The notes: generated by a model not told the origin, from the letters alone. Positions 1-8,485 are shown, counted from the first letter of the stretch. The stretch is 64,000 nucleotides of DNA from Actinotalea sp. Marseille-Q4924 (GCF_916618755.1 NZ_CAKAKB010000004.1:1-64000); one strand, 5' to 3'. Made by a program: numbers and translations.

Positions 1-19
1 GGCGGGGAGCGCCGAGGGA

Positions 20-69
20 CGACGGCGGGCCGGGTGGTGAGGGCTCCCGCCGCCACCACCCGGCCGTCG
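20..69 (-). terminator. hairpin terminator after the sugar-binding protein gene
   Basis: A perfect 12-bp inverted repeat (28-39 with 54-65) flanks a 14-base loop. Four further pairs (20-23 with 66-69) extend it across a bulge. It lies directly after the stop codon of the minus-strand gene ending at 72. There is no T-tract, as is usual in actinobacteria. Confidence 0.6.
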
Positions 70-71
70 CG

Positions 72-1364
72 TTACTCCGCGTCCTCGAGGAAGGCCTGGA
101 AGGCCTCGTGCGCCGCCTCGGCGGAGCTGTCGACGTCCTCACCGGTGATGGCGTCGACGATCGGCTGGCCCACGATCTCGCGGGCCTCCGCGACCTTCAC
201 CACGAGGGGACGGTCGTGACCGATGCCCTCCTTGGTGCTGATCGCGATCGCCTCGACGAGGTCGGCGGGGTAGTCGGCGGTGCCCTCGGGGTCCTCCCAC
301 ACGGACACGCGCGCCCCCGGGACGCCGGCCTTCTGGTTCTCCAGCGTCTGCTCCTGGCTCGTCGCCCACTCGATGAAGCGCCAGGCGTTCTCCTGGTTCT
401 CCGACGCCTCGTTCACGCCGAGGGCCCAGGACGGGATGTTGTACGGCTTGGAGCCGGCGGGGCCGGCGGGGAAGGGCGCGAAGCCGACCGTGTCGGAGAC
501 CTTCGAGCTGGCCGGGTCGGTCGCGTTCTTGTAGAGCGAGTTGGCCTCCGTGTAGAAGGCCGCCTGGCCCTGCGTGAAGATGGCCATCGCCTCGGGCCAG
601 CCCATGTCGGTGCTGACGTTCTCGGGGCCGTGCTCGCGGATGAGGCCGCCGTAGAACGCGTAGGCCTCCTTCGCCTCCGGCGAGCCGATCGCCGAGTTGC
701 CCTCGTCGTCGATGAACTCGCCGCCGAAGCTGTAGAGGAAGCTCGAGAACTGGGTGACGGCCGCCGACTTGGCGGTGCGGGCGACGAAGCCCGCGATGCC
801 GGGGTTCTCCTCCGCGATCTTCGCCGCGGCCTCCTCGAGCTCCTCGAGCGTGGCGGGCGGGGCCGAGTAGCCGGCCGCCTCGAGCAGGTCGGTCCGGTAG
901 TAGAGGACCTCCTGCTCGGTGATGATCGGCACGCCGACGACGGCGTCCTCGTAGGTGGTCGCCTCGGCGGGGCCGGCCTGGAAGTCCTCCCAGTCCCACT
1001 CGGCGTTCTCGCTGACCTCGTCCGTGAGGTCGGCGAGGTAGCCGTTGTCCGCGAAGAGCTTCCCCTCCTGGAGCGGCCGGTACATCATCACGTCGATGTC
1101 GCCGGTCCCGGCGTTGAGCTTGACGTTGTACTGGTCGGAGAGCTGGTCCTCGCCGAGCTGGGTGAGCTCGACGGTGAGGCCGGTCTCCTCCTCGAACTCC
1201 GGGATGGCTTCCTTGATGTTGTCGGTCCACACGTGGTTGGCGAGCGTCACCTTGACGGTGGACGAGCCCTCGCCGCCGCTCTCCTCGCCGTCACCTCCGC
1301 CGCACGCGGAGAGGCCGATGGCCGAGACGACCGCCAAGGAGGTCGCGATTGCTGACTGACGCAT
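72..1364 (-). CDS. ABC transporter extracellular sugar-binding lipoprotein
   Basis: This is a family 1 extracellular solute-binding protein of about 430 residues, which captures a sugar outside the membrane for an ABC importer. The N-terminus is a lipoprotein signal with a short hydrophobic stretch ending in lipobox LSAC (Cys21), followed by a Gly/Ser/Glu-rich linker. The mature part has the usual periplasmic-binding-protein flow: ITEQEVLYYRTDLLEAAGY near the hinge and a C-terminal lobe with WRFIEWATS. The ATG at 1364 was chosen because GGAG precedes it and the signal peptide starts there; a longer upstream reading has no such features. Permease genes are not in the window and would lie beyond base 1. 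The divergent GntR gene is a likely regulator. The sugar cannot be told from sequence. Confidence 0.9.
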   Translation of the reverse strand: MRQSAIATSLAVVSAIGLSACGGGDGEESGGEGSSTVKVTLANHVWTDNIKEAIPEFEEETGLTVELTQLGEDQLSDQYNVKLNAGTGDIDVMMYRPLQEGKLFADNGYLADLTDEVSENAEWDWEDFQAGPAEATTYEDAVVGVPIITEQEVLYYRTDLLEAAGYSAPPATLEELEEAAAKIAEENPGIAGFVARTAKSAAVTQFSSFLYSFGGEFIDDEGNSAIGSPEAKEAYAFYGGLIREHGPENVSTDMGWPEAMAIFTQGQAAFYTEANSLYKNATDPASSKVSDTVGFAPFPAGPAGSKPYNIPSWALGVNEASENQENAWRFIEWATSQEQTLENQKAGVPGARVSVWEDPEGTADYPADLVEAIAISTKEGIGHDRPLVVKVAEAREIVGQPIVDAITGEDVDSSAEAAHEAFQAFLEDAE

Positions 1365-1559
1365 CACGTCGGTCTCCGTTCGTCGCGGACGGCCCGTCGT
1401 TGGACCGCCTCTGGTGCGGACCACTACGTCCGCTGATTCCACGGAAGTTAACCATATTCATCTGACGTATGCAACACATGGCACCTGTCGCGTATGCTTT
1501 GATCATCACGACGGGCGACCCGACCTGCGGGAAGACGTCACCGAAGGGAGGCCGGTCGC
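1365..1559. promoter_or_regulatory. divergent control region between sugar-binding protein and GntR genes
   Basis: This 195-base gap is unusually AT-rich for the window between about 1448 and 1505. It contains an exact 7-base direct repeat, CGTATGC, at 1466-1472 and 1491-1497 (25 bp apart), and a TGATCA palindrome at 1500-1505. On the minus strand TTGCAT and TTAACT are 17 bp apart and could be a -35/-10 pair for the binding-protein gene. These are candidate operator elements for the neighbouring GntR regulator; the binding itself is inferred. Confidence 0.5.
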
Positions 1560-2282
1560 GTGGCCACCACAGCGCCGTCGGGCCTGCACGGGCGGGTGCT
1601 CGACTCTCTCGGCCTGGCCGTGTGCGGCGGCGCCCTGCCCACCGGCACCGTCGTGTCGATCGACGAGTTCGTGGAACAGCACGGGGTCAGCCGGTCGGTC
1701 GTGCGCGAGGCCGTGCGGGTGCTGTCGTCCATGGGTCTCGTCGAGTCCCGCCGCAAGGTCGGCACGCTCGTCCTGCCGAGCTCGGACTGGAACGTCTACG
1801 ACCCCCAGGTCATCCGCTGGCGGCTCGCGTCCCAGGGCAGGCTCGCCCAGCTGCGGTCGATCACCGAGCTGCGTGGCGCCGTCGAGCCGGAGGCGGCGCG
1901 CCTCGCGGCGGAGCGGGCCACCCCGGACGAGGCCAGCGACATCGTCGGCACGGCCGCGAAGATGTGGGCCGCCGGCCAGGGTGACGACGACGCCGAGTTC
2001 CTCCGCCTCGACGTCCAGTTCCACCGCCTCGTGCTCGCGGCGTCGGGCAACGAGATGTTCCTCAAGCTGCACGATCCCATCGCCGAGGTGCTCACCGGCC
2101 GTCACCAGCACGGGCTCATGCCCCACCACCCCCACGTCGAGGCGCTCCAGCTGCACGCCGACGTCGCGCACGCCATCCAGCGCCAGGACGGCGAGCACGC
2201 CCGCACCGCCATGCGGCGGATCATGGACCGGGCGATGGAGGAGATGAAGAGCATCTGGGCGCAGGACCCGGCGCCCCTCTGA
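1560..2282 (+). CDS. GntR-family (FadR subfamily) transcriptional regulator
   Basis: The protein is 240 residues, the normal FadR-type size. Residues about 10-75 form the GntR winged helix (IDEFVEQHGVSRSVVREAVR, then LVESRRKVGTLV). Residues about 95-230 are the all-helical FCD ligand domain, with candidate metal ligands in the segments LDVQFH and LHADVAHAI. It starts at GTG 1560 behind GAAGGGAGG. It is divergent from a sugar-binding protein gene and probably represses sugar uptake until a carboxylated or sugar-derived effector binds. The effector is unknown. Confidence 0.9.
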   Translation: MATTAPSGLHGRVLDSLGLAVCGGALPTGTVVSIDEFVEQHGVSRSVVREAVRVLSSMGLVESRRKVGTLVLPSSDWNVYDPQVIRWRLASQGRLAQLRSITELRGAVEPEAARLAAERATPDEASDIVGTAAKMWAAGQGDDDAEFLRLDVQFHRLVLAASGNEMFLKLHDPIAEVLTGRHQHGLMPHHPHVEALQLHADVAHAIQRQDGEHARTAMRRIMDRAMEEMKSIWAQDPAPL

Positions 2283-2294
2283 CCGACGCGTCCG

Positions 2295-2552
2295 CTACAC
2301 CGGCAGCGCGGCCGAGGACGGCACCCACGCGTTCCACGGCGCCCGGTCCGCCAGGTCCTGCTGCACGCATACCCACCCCGGGGCGGTGGCGATGACGTAG
2401 AGCTGGACGCGCACCGTCCAGCCGCCGTACGTCCGCGTCCGGACGACGGCGCGCCGGGGCCGGTCCAGCATCCTCGTGGCACCCGGCGGGTCGCCGTGGT
2501 TGACGACCCACGAGGCGTAGGGCGCCGCGCTGCTCTGCATGGCGTCCAGCAT
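2295..2552 (-). CDS. conserved small protein of unknown function
   Basis: An 85-residue reading frame with non-random composition: SWVVNHGDPPGATRMLDR, then VQLYVIATAPGWVCVQQ and a tryptophan-rich tail ending WNAWVP. I do not recognise a named family. There is no signal peptide or membrane segment, and the beta-rich pattern suggests a compact fold. The start is uncertain: ATG 2552 was used, but GTG 2570 in the same frame is possible and neither has a clear ribosome site. It is convergent with the GntR gene, with only 12 bases between stops. Confidence 0.55.
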   Translation of the reverse strand: MLDAMQSSAAPYASWVVNHGDPPGATRMLDRPRRAVVRTRTYGGWTVRVQLYVIATAPGWVCVQQDLADRAPWNAWVPSSAALPV

Positions 2553-2614
2553 GCGCCCGGGCACCGACACCCGGCACCCCCGGGCACGGCGTCCCGGCGG
2601 TCGGCCTGCCGCCG

Positions 2615-2812
2615 TCAGGGGTTGAGATAGCTGCCCGGGTCGTCCTCGGTCGGGTTCGGCTGGGCGGGCATCGACCGCATCTCGTACGGGTCCTCCGCGT
2701 CGCCGGCCACGTCGTCGTCGGCCGCGGCGCGCGCCTCGTCGACCTCGGGGTCTCCCAGCGGGTCCGGGCTGTCGTCCGGGACGTCCTCGGGGACGCCGGT
2801 CTGCTCGGTCAT
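2615..2812 (-). CDS. small acidic protein of unknown function
   Basis: A 65-residue, strongly acidic, Pro/Asp/Glu-rich and probably disordered protein ending YLNP. The start at 2812 is well supported by GAGGAGG seven bases upstream. I know of no function; similar short acidic proteins are common in actinobacteria. Its start lies 83 bases from the first SARP-type direct repeat (2895-2912), so it could be co-regulated from the same control region. Confidence 0.7.
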   Translation of the reverse strand: MTEQTGVPEDVPDDSPDPLGDPEVDEARAAADDDVAGDAEDPYEMRSMPAQPNPTEDDPGSYLNP

Positions 2813-2894
2813 CAGGTCCTCCTCGGCTCGTGGCGTCGTCGTCGGCGCCCGTGCTCCCGACCGTAGGTCGACCGCTCCGACCCTGCACCCGCAG

Positions 2895-2912
2895 GCGTTG
2901 CAGCGGCGTTGC
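2895..2912 (+). promoter_or_regulatory. direct-repeat operator, candidate SARP binding site 1
   Basis: GCGTTGC occurs twice (2895-2901 and 2906-2912), with starts exactly 11 bp apart. This is one helical turn, the layout known for SARP/AfsR regulators. The site ends 86 bases before the oxidoreductase start at 2999. A near-identical site with the same spacing sits at 7839-7856, 85 bases before the secreted-protein gene. A SARP gene lies between the two. Confidence 0.65.
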
Positions 2913-2998
2913 GACGCCGTGCGCGGCGCCCCGCGAGGTCCCTCCGGCCGGGACGCTCGACACGTCACCCGGTCCCCCTCGCACAGGAGCAGCTCGCC

Positions 2999-4429
2999 AT
3001 GACCCTCAGCCCCGCCACCCTCAGCCGCCCCCGCACCGTCGGCACCGTCGGACGCACCGACGTCGTGACGGCAGTGGCAGCCCTCCGCGGCGCGCTGCCC
3101 GGCGCCGTGCACGCCCCCGGCGACGCCGCCTACGACGCCCTCGTCACACCGTGGAACCTGGCCGTCACCCTGGCCCCGGCCGTCGTGGTCGCCCCGACCA
3201 CCGGGCAGGAGGTGGCGCTCGTCGTCCGCACGGCGGCCGCGTACGGACTGAGCGTGGGCGTGCAGTGCACCGGTCACGGTGCGGACGGTGCCGCCCGGCC
3301 CGACGTCCTCGTCTCGACCCGCCGGCTCGACGAGCTCGCGGTCGACCCGGCAGCGGCGACGGCGCGCGTCGGCGCCGGCCTCACCTGGGCGCCCGTCGTG
3401 CAGGCGGCCGCGGCGCACGGCCTCCTCCCGGTGACCGGCTCGTCGACGGGCGTCGGCGTCGTCGGCTTCCTCACCGGGGGCGGGGTCGGTCCGTTCGCCC
3501 GCACGGACGGGCTCGCGGCGGACCGGGTGCGTGCCCTCGAGGTCGTCACCGGTGACGGCGAGCTGCGTCGCGTGACGCCCACGCAGCACCCGGATCTCTT
3601 CCGGGTGCTCCGCGGGGGCAAGGGCGCGGCCGGCATCGTCACCGCGGTCGAGCTGGACCTGGTCCGCCGCTCCCACTTCTACGGTGGCGCCCTCTACCTG
3701 GACGGTGCGCACGCGGCCCAGGTCGTGCACGCGTGGCGACGGTGGGCGGCCGGGCTGCCGGAGGAGGCGACGACCTCCGTCGCCCTCCTGCAGCTGCCCG
3801 AGCTGCCGACCGTGCCACCGCCGCTGGCCGGGCGCCTGTCGGTGTCCCTGCGGTTCGCGTGGACCGGGACCCCGGCCGACGGCGAGAGGTGGCTGCGGCC
3901 GATGCGCGAGGTGGCGACCGTGCTCCTCGACGACGTCGCGCTCAAGCCGGTGACCGCTCTCGACTCGATCCACGCGGACCCGCAGGACCCGATGCCGGGG
4001 CTCGAGCGCGGGCTCCTCCTCCGTGAGCTGACCGCCGAGGCCGTGGACGCGCTCCTGGCGGTCGCCGGCCCCGGCTCCGGCTCGCCGCAGGTGGTCGTGG
4101 AGCTGCGGCACCTCGGCGGGGCGCTCGCCAGGGAGGGAGCCCACCCGTCGGCCTTCGACCACCGCCACGCGGTCTGCAGCGTCCTGACCGTCGGGATCGC
4201 GATGGACCCGGCCGTCGCCGGGCACGCCGAGACGGTCCGCGGCGCGCTCGCACCGTGGGAGGACGGCGGGGTGTGGCCGAACTTCGGGCCCGCTCACGAC
4301 GACGCCTCGGCTCGCCGCGCGTACACCCCGAGCACCCTGCGTGCTCTCGCTGCCGCCGTCGCGGACCACGACCCCGACGGGGTGCTGGCCGGCGGGCGGT
4401 ACCTGCGTGCGCTCCCCGCCGTGCCGTGA
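2999..4429 (+). CDS. FAD-binding (BBE-like, PCMH-type) oxidoreductase
   Basis: A 476-residue flavoprotein oxidase or dehydrogenase of the berberine-bridge/FAD_binding_4 class. Residues about 55-235 form the PCMH FAD domain: VVVAPTTGQEVALVVRTAA, then VQCTGHGADGA (the His is the position that often carries covalent FAD), then GSSTGVGVVGFLTGGGVG. The C-terminal berberine-bridge part contains VWPNFG. No signal peptide is seen, so it is probably cytoplasmic. The start is ATG 2999 behind CAGGAGC. It is translationally coupled to the next gene (GTGA overlap) and is followed by a SARP regulator. The substrate is unknown; relatives oxidise sugars, alcohols or specialised metabolites. Confidence 0.85.
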   Translation: MTLSPATLSRPRTVGTVGRTDVVTAVAALRGALPGAVHAPGDAAYDALVTPWNLAVTLAPAVVVAPTTGQEVALVVRTAAAYGLSVGVQCTGHGADGAARPDVLVSTRRLDELAVDPAAATARVGAGLTWAPVVQAAAAHGLLPVTGSSTGVGVVGFLTGGGVGPFARTDGLAADRVRALEVVTGDGELRRVTPTQHPDLFRVLRGGKGAAGIVTAVELDLVRRSHFYGGALYLDGAHAAQVVHAWRRWAAGLPEEATTSVALLQLPELPTVPPPLAGRLSVSLRFAWTGTPADGERWLRPMREVATVLLDDVALKPVTALDSIHADPQDPMPGLERGLLLRELTAEAVDALLAVAGPGSGSPQVVVELRHLGGALAREGAHPSAFDHRHAVCSVLTVGIAMDPAVAGHAETVRGALAPWEDGGVWPNFGPAHDDASARRAYTPSTLRALAAAVADHDPDGVLAGGRYLRALPAVP

Positions 4430-4845
4430 GCGGACCCGGCCCCCGCCTGCGCACGGCCGACGGCGCACGCGACGGCGCGACCGCCGTGGTGGCGCTCCTC
4501 GTCGAGTGCCTCGACGCGGCGCGCGCGGCTGCCCGGCAGGAGCCCCGTTCCGCCGACCGCCTCCGGGCGGCCGGCGAGCGGCTCGACGGGGCCCTCGCGG
4601 CGCTGCCCGCGCTGGCCGCCGACGCGCGCGACCGGGCCGCCGACCTCGTCGTCGGCCTGTCCGCCGCGGGGGTCGCGCCGGCGGAGCGGGACGGCATGGC
4701 CGTGGAGCTGCTGGGGGTGCTCGGGGAGGTGTCCGCGGCCCTGCGGGCCCCGGCCGTGCGCGGGCCGGCTCCGAAACCGCCGCCCGGGTCGGCGTCCGGG
4801 GCGCCGCCGGGGTCTTGGCAGCGGGGTGGGGCAGCGCCACACTGA
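4426..4845 (+). CDS. small alanine-rich helical protein, coupled to the oxidoreductase
   Basis: A 139-residue protein rich in Ala, Arg, Glu and Leu with regular amphipathic helices (VVALLVECLDAARAAAR, then LDGALAALPALAADARDRAA) and a Pro/Gly tail. The start GTG 4426 overlaps the stop of the oxidoreductase (GTGA), indicating translational coupling. I do not recognise the family. Its position in the operon suggests it works with the oxidoreductase or the downstream regulator; this is inference. Confidence 0.6.
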   Translation: MSGPGPRLRTADGARDGATAVVALLVECLDAARAAARQEPRSADRLRAAGERLDGALAALPALAADARDRAADLVVGLSAAGVAPAERDGMAVELLGVLGEVSAALRAPAVRGPAPKPPPGSASGAPPGSWQRGGAAPH

Positions 4846-4904
4846 GCCCGTCGCACCGTGTCCAGCGCGGAGGGCGCGCGGCCGGGGCCCGGGCAGGAGT
4901 GGGC

Positions 4905-7796
4905 GTGAGCAGCACCGTCAGCACCGTCGGGATCGACCTGCTGGGCCCTGTCCGCGTCGTCGTCGACGGCCGACCGGTGGAGCTCGGCGGCCCCAAGCCG
5001 CGCGCCGTCGTCGCGGCGCTCGCCCTGGCCGCCGGTCGACCCGTGAGCGGTGAGGAGCTGGAGCGCGCGGTCTGGGGGGAGGACCCGCCGCCGAGCGCCG
5101 GCGGCACCCTGCGGGCCTACCTCTCCCGCCTCCGCGCGGTGCTGCCCGACGGGACGATCCTGCGCGCCGGCCCCGGTTGGTGCCTCGCGGTGCCACGGGT
5201 CCAGGTCGACGCGGTGCGCGTCGAGGAGCTGCTGAGCCTGGCCGCGCGGTCCGACGACGGCGAACGCCGGGGGCTGCTCGAGGACGCCGCGGCCCTGGTG
5301 ACGGGCGAGCCGCTCACCGGGCTCGGCGACCTGCCGGTCGTGCACCAGCACCGCGACCGCCTCGCCGGCCTCGCGGCCGACGTGCAGGAGGCGCTCCTGG
5401 ACCTGCGGCTGACGGCGGGGGAGCACCGCGAGGTGGTCTCACCGGCGACGGCCCTGGTGGACGACCACCCCCACCGCGAGGGTCCCGTGCGGCTCCTGGC
5501 GCTCGCCCTGGCTCGGAGCGGGCGGCACGGCGAGGCGCTCGCCGCCCTCGACGCGTTCCGGGTCCGCCTGGCAGACGACCTGGGCCTGGACCCGTCTCCG
5601 GAGCTCGCGGACCTGCGGCAGGGCCTCGTCGTGCACGACCCTTCGGTGCTGCGCACGACGCGAGGGCCCGCCACCGAGGACGGCCCTCGTCGCCCCGCCG
5701 TCCCCCTGCCGCTCACCTCGTTCGTGGGGCGCGAGCAGGACGTCGCCGCCGTCCACGCCGCCCTCGGGACGTCGCGAGCCGTGACGCTGGTCGGCCCGGG
5801 CGGGTGCGGGAAGACGCGCCTCGCGCTGGAGGCGCTGCGCCGGCTCGGCCGTGAGGACCTGGACGGGCCGTGGACGGTCGAGCTGGGCCACGTCGCCGAG
5901 CCCGGGCGGGTCGTCGACACGGTCGCCCAGGTGCTGTCCGTCTCTACGGCCGAGCGCGGCGACGCGCGGGCCGTCGCGGACGCCGTCCGCGGTCGCCGGA
6001 TCCTGCTGGTGCTCGACAACTGCGAGCACGTCGTCGCCGAGGTCGCGGACCTCGTCGCCTTCCTCCTGCGGTCCTGCGCAGGGCTGCAGGTGCTCTCCAC
6101 GAGCCGGGAGGCGCTCGGCATCGACGGCGAGTGCGTGCTGCCCGTCCAGCCGCTGCGCTGCGGGCGGCCGGGGCGCCCGGACGAGGCCGAGGCCCTGTTC
6201 GCCGAGCGCGCCTCGAGCACCGAGCCGAGCTTCGTCCTCGACGGGAGCACGACGGGCACGGTGAGCCGCCTGGTGCGTGCGCTGGACGGGATCCCGCTGG
6301 CCCTCGAGCTGGCGGCCGCCCGGCTGGCGGTCATGGGGCTGGACGACCTCGTCGCGGTGCTCGACGACCGGTTCGCCGTCCTGGAGGGCGGCTCGCGCTC
6401 GGCCCTGCCCCACCAGCGCACGCTCGCCACGGCGGTGGAGTGGAGCTACGACCTGCTCGACGAGGAGGAGCGCCGCCTGTTCACGGTCGCGTCCTTCTTC
6501 GACGGTCCCTTCACCCTGCCCGCGCTGCGCGGGCTCGCCGAGGCCGAGGTGAGCCGGCCGGTCCTGGGTGTGCTCGCGTCGCTCACCGCGAAGTCGATGG
6601 TGCAGGTGGACCGGTCCACCGACGCGAGGGCCAGCAGGTCCTACCGGCTGCTGGAGACCCTCCGTGTCTTCGGCCGGCAGCGGACGGAGGCGGCACTGGC
6701 ACAGCGCCTGGCGGTGCGCCACGTCGAGCTCTTCGCGAGCGACGCGGCCGACGCGTACCACGGGCTGCGCGGGCCGGAGGCGAAGAGCTGGCTCGCACGC
6801 CTCGACCTGGTGCAGCCGGACATGCGCGCGGCGCTGCGGGCCGCGGTGGACCACGGTGACCGGTCCTCGGCCCTGCGGCTCGTCGGCGGGCTGTCGATGT
6901 ACTGGTTCCACCGCGGGCACCTCCAGGAGGGGCTGTCCTGGGCGGAGGCGGTGCGTGCGCTGCCGGGGGAGTCCGACGAGGTGACGGAGGCGCGGGCCGC
7001 GCTCGGCTCGGCGCTGCTGGCGTACGGGCGTGGCGAGGCGTCGAACGTGGACTCACGGTTCCTGTCCGACCTCGGTCGCGCCGCCGCGAGCACGGACGAC
7101 CCGAGCACGGCCGCCGTCGCCGCCGTCTACGCCGGCTACTTCCTGGCCGCGTTCGGCGACCTGGAGCAGGCGGGCGGGCACTTCCACCACGCCGGTGAGC
7201 TGCTCGCCACGGGAGCCGTGGAGCCGTGGGCCGCCACGGAGGTCCTCTTCGCGCAAGGACAGCTCCTGCGGGCGCAGGGCCGGCCGGCCGAGGCGCTCGC
7301 GGCGCTCGACGCCGCGTCGTCCGCCGGCGCAGCGTGCGGGCACGCGTGGGCGGCGGGCAGTGCCCGGTACATCGCCGCCAAGCTGCGCGTGGACCAGGCG
7401 CAGGGCGGTCATGCGCTGCTGCTCATCGCGCAGACGCTGCCCTCCACCCTCGACCTCGGGATCCACACGTCGACGCTCGCCCTGCTGCACGTGGCCGCGG
7501 CAGCGACCGCGCTGCTGGAACGGCACGTCGAGGCGGCGGCGCTGCTGGGCACGGTGGACGCCTGGGGGGAGCGGCTCGGCTACCACCCCTCGCGGATGGA
7601 CCCCGTCGACGCCGCGCGGCACCGGACCCTCGTCCAGCAGGCCCTCACGGCGGAGGAGTTCGACGAGGCGTGGCGGAGCGGGCGCAGCACGACGCTCGCC
7701 GCGGCAGCACGGGGCGTCATGGCGCTCGCTGAGGGCGCGAGCGCGTCCGGGCCGGCCAGGCGCCGGGCCGTCCGCGGGTCGGCGCCTCCCGCCTGA
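4905..7796 (+). CDS. AfsR/SARP-family regulator with BTAD and NB-ARC ATPase domains
   Basis: A 963-residue multidomain activator. Residues about 8-85 are an OmpR-like winged helix (LLGPVRVVVDGRPVELGGPK, ending in LRAYLSRLR). About 95-230 is the bacterial transcriptional activation domain. About 265-530 is an NB-ARC/STAND ATPase with Walker A GPGGCGKT (297-304) and Walker B LLVLD (Asp371). The rest is helical and TPR-like. Start GTG 4905 has AGGAG six bases upstream. It lies 59 bases after the helical-protein gene, probably in the same operon. SARPs bind direct heptamer repeats 11 bp apart next to the -35 region, and two such sites (2895, 7839) flank this gene, so it probably activates its own operon and the secreted-protein gene. 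No biosynthetic cluster for a metabolite is visible. Confidence 0.9.
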   Translation: MSSTVSTVGIDLLGPVRVVVDGRPVELGGPKPRAVVAALALAAGRPVSGEELERAVWGEDPPPSAGGTLRAYLSRLRAVLPDGTILRAGPGWCLAVPRVQVDAVRVEELLSLAARSDDGERRGLLEDAAALVTGEPLTGLGDLPVVHQHRDRLAGLAADVQEALLDLRLTAGEHREVVSPATALVDDHPHREGPVRLLALALARSGRHGEALAALDAFRVRLADDLGLDPSPELADLRQGLVVHDPSVLRTTRGPATEDGPRRPAVPLPLTSFVGREQDVAAVHAALGTSRAVTLVGPGGCGKTRLALEALRRLGREDLDGPWTVELGHVAEPGRVVDTVAQVLSVSTAERGDARAVADAVRGRRILLVLDNCEHVVAEVADLVAFLLRSCAGLQVLSTSREALGIDGECVLPVQPLRCGRPGRPDEAEALFAERASSTEPSFVLDGSTTGTVSRLVRALDGIPLALELAAARLAVMGLDDLVAVLDDRFAVLEGGSRSALPHQRTLATAVEWSYDLLDEEERRLFTVASFFDGPFTLPALRGLAEAEVSRPVLGVLASLTAKSMVQVDRSTDARASRSYRLLETLRVFGRQRTEAALAQRLAVRHVELFASDAADAYHGLRGPEAKSWLARLDLVQPDMRAALRAAVDHGDRSSALRLVGGLSMYWFHRGHLQEGLSWAEAVRALPGESDEVTEARAALGSALLAYGRGEASNVDSRFLSDLGRAAASTDDPSTAAVAAVYAGYFLAAFGDLEQAGGHFHHAGELLATGAVEPWAATEVLFAQGQLLRAQGRPAEALAALDAASSAGAACGHAWAAGSARYIAAKLRVDQAQGGHALLLIAQTLPSTLDLGIHTSTLALLHVAAAATALLERHVEAAALLGTVDAWGERLGYHPSRMDPVDAARHRTLVQQALTAEEFDEAWRSGRSTTLAAAARGVMALAEGASASGPARRRAVRGSAPPA

Positions 7797-7838
7797 CCGG
7801 TGCCCTGACCGCGGCGGCACCAGGCCCGCTGCCAGGGG

Positions 7839-7856
7839 GCGTTGCAGGGGCGTTGC
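7839..7856 (+). promoter_or_regulatory. direct-repeat operator, candidate SARP binding site 2
   Basis: GCGTTGC is repeated at 7839-7845 and 7850-7856, starts 11 bp apart, with spacer AGGG (AGCG at site 1). The site ends 85 bases before ATG 7942. The match in sequence, spacing and distance to the start codon makes chance unlikely and links the secreted-protein gene to the SARP operon. Confidence 0.65.
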
Positions 7857-7941
7857 ACCGCGTCGCGCGTCGCTCCGCGGCCCGGGTGACACGGGGATCG
7901 TCGTGCCGTACCGCAGGACCGACATCCCAGGAGAGATCACC

Positions 7942-8469
7942 ATGACCGCACGACTCGTCCCGTCCGCCGTCCTCGCCGTCGCCCTCGCCGCCACCGGCGC
8001 CGGTGCGGCGTCCGCCCACGGCCCGTCCGAGGGTGGGGCGCACACGGCCGACTTCCCCGGCCGGGTCGCCGCCCAGGCCCGCGCGGCGACCGCCGCCTTC
8101 CACGACCCGCAGGCCGCCATCGCGGCCGGCTACCTGCCCAGCTCGCACTGCCTGCCGGGCATGGGCCAGCACTGGGTGAACCCGGCGAACCTCATGGACG
8201 GCGTCAACGACATCGCCAAGCCGGACGTCCTGCTGTACGAGCCCACGCCGGACGGCCCCCGCCTCGTGGGCGTCGAGTGGCTGCAGGTGGACGCCGACCA
8301 GGACACGACGACCGACGACGACCGCCCCTCCCTCGGCGGCGTCCCGTTCGACGGTCCGATGCTCGGGCACGAGCCCGGCATGCCCGTCCACTACGACCTG
8401 CACCTGTACGTCTGGGAGCACAACCCGCTGGGTCTGGCGGCGGTGCTCAACCCCAACGTCACCTGCTGA
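7942..8469 (+). CDS. secreted protein of an uncharacterised actinobacterial family
   Basis: A 175-residue exported protein. Residues 1-25 are a Sec signal peptide with cleavage probably after ASA. The mature part begins with His-rich AHGPSEGGAH and carries the family signature GYLPSSHCLPGMGQHWVNP. Further on are VEWLQVDADQD, a DGPMLGHEPGMPVHYDLH segment, WEHNP, and a final NPNVTC. The many conserved His residues and two Cys suggest metal binding or a disulfide; I know no established function. The start has CCAGGAGAG upstream. Its promoter carries the SARP-type repeat, so it is probably co-expressed with the flavoprotein upstream, which raises the possibility of a shared redox or metal-related role (inference). 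Confidence 0.8.
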   Translation: MTARLVPSAVLAVALAATGAGAASAHGPSEGGAHTADFPGRVAAQARAATAAFHDPQAAIAAGYLPSSHCLPGMGQHWVNPANLMDGVNDIAKPDVLLYEPTPDGPRLVGVEWLQVDADQDTTTDDDRPSLGGVPFDGPMLGHEPGMPVHYDLHLYVWEHNPLGLAAVLNPNVTC

Positions 8470-8485
8470 CGCGCGAGGCGCCCCC

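Noticed and set aside
2615-5107. An 830-codon open frame on the minus strand across the oxidoreductase and SARP genes
   Set aside because: It is an antisense shadow of well-supported plus-strand genes, of Arg/Pro/Gly-rich composition; only its last 65 codons form a credible gene.
4905-7796. SARP gene as marker of an antibiotic gene cluster
   Set aside because: No polyketide, peptide synthetase or other biosynthetic core genes are within the window around it.
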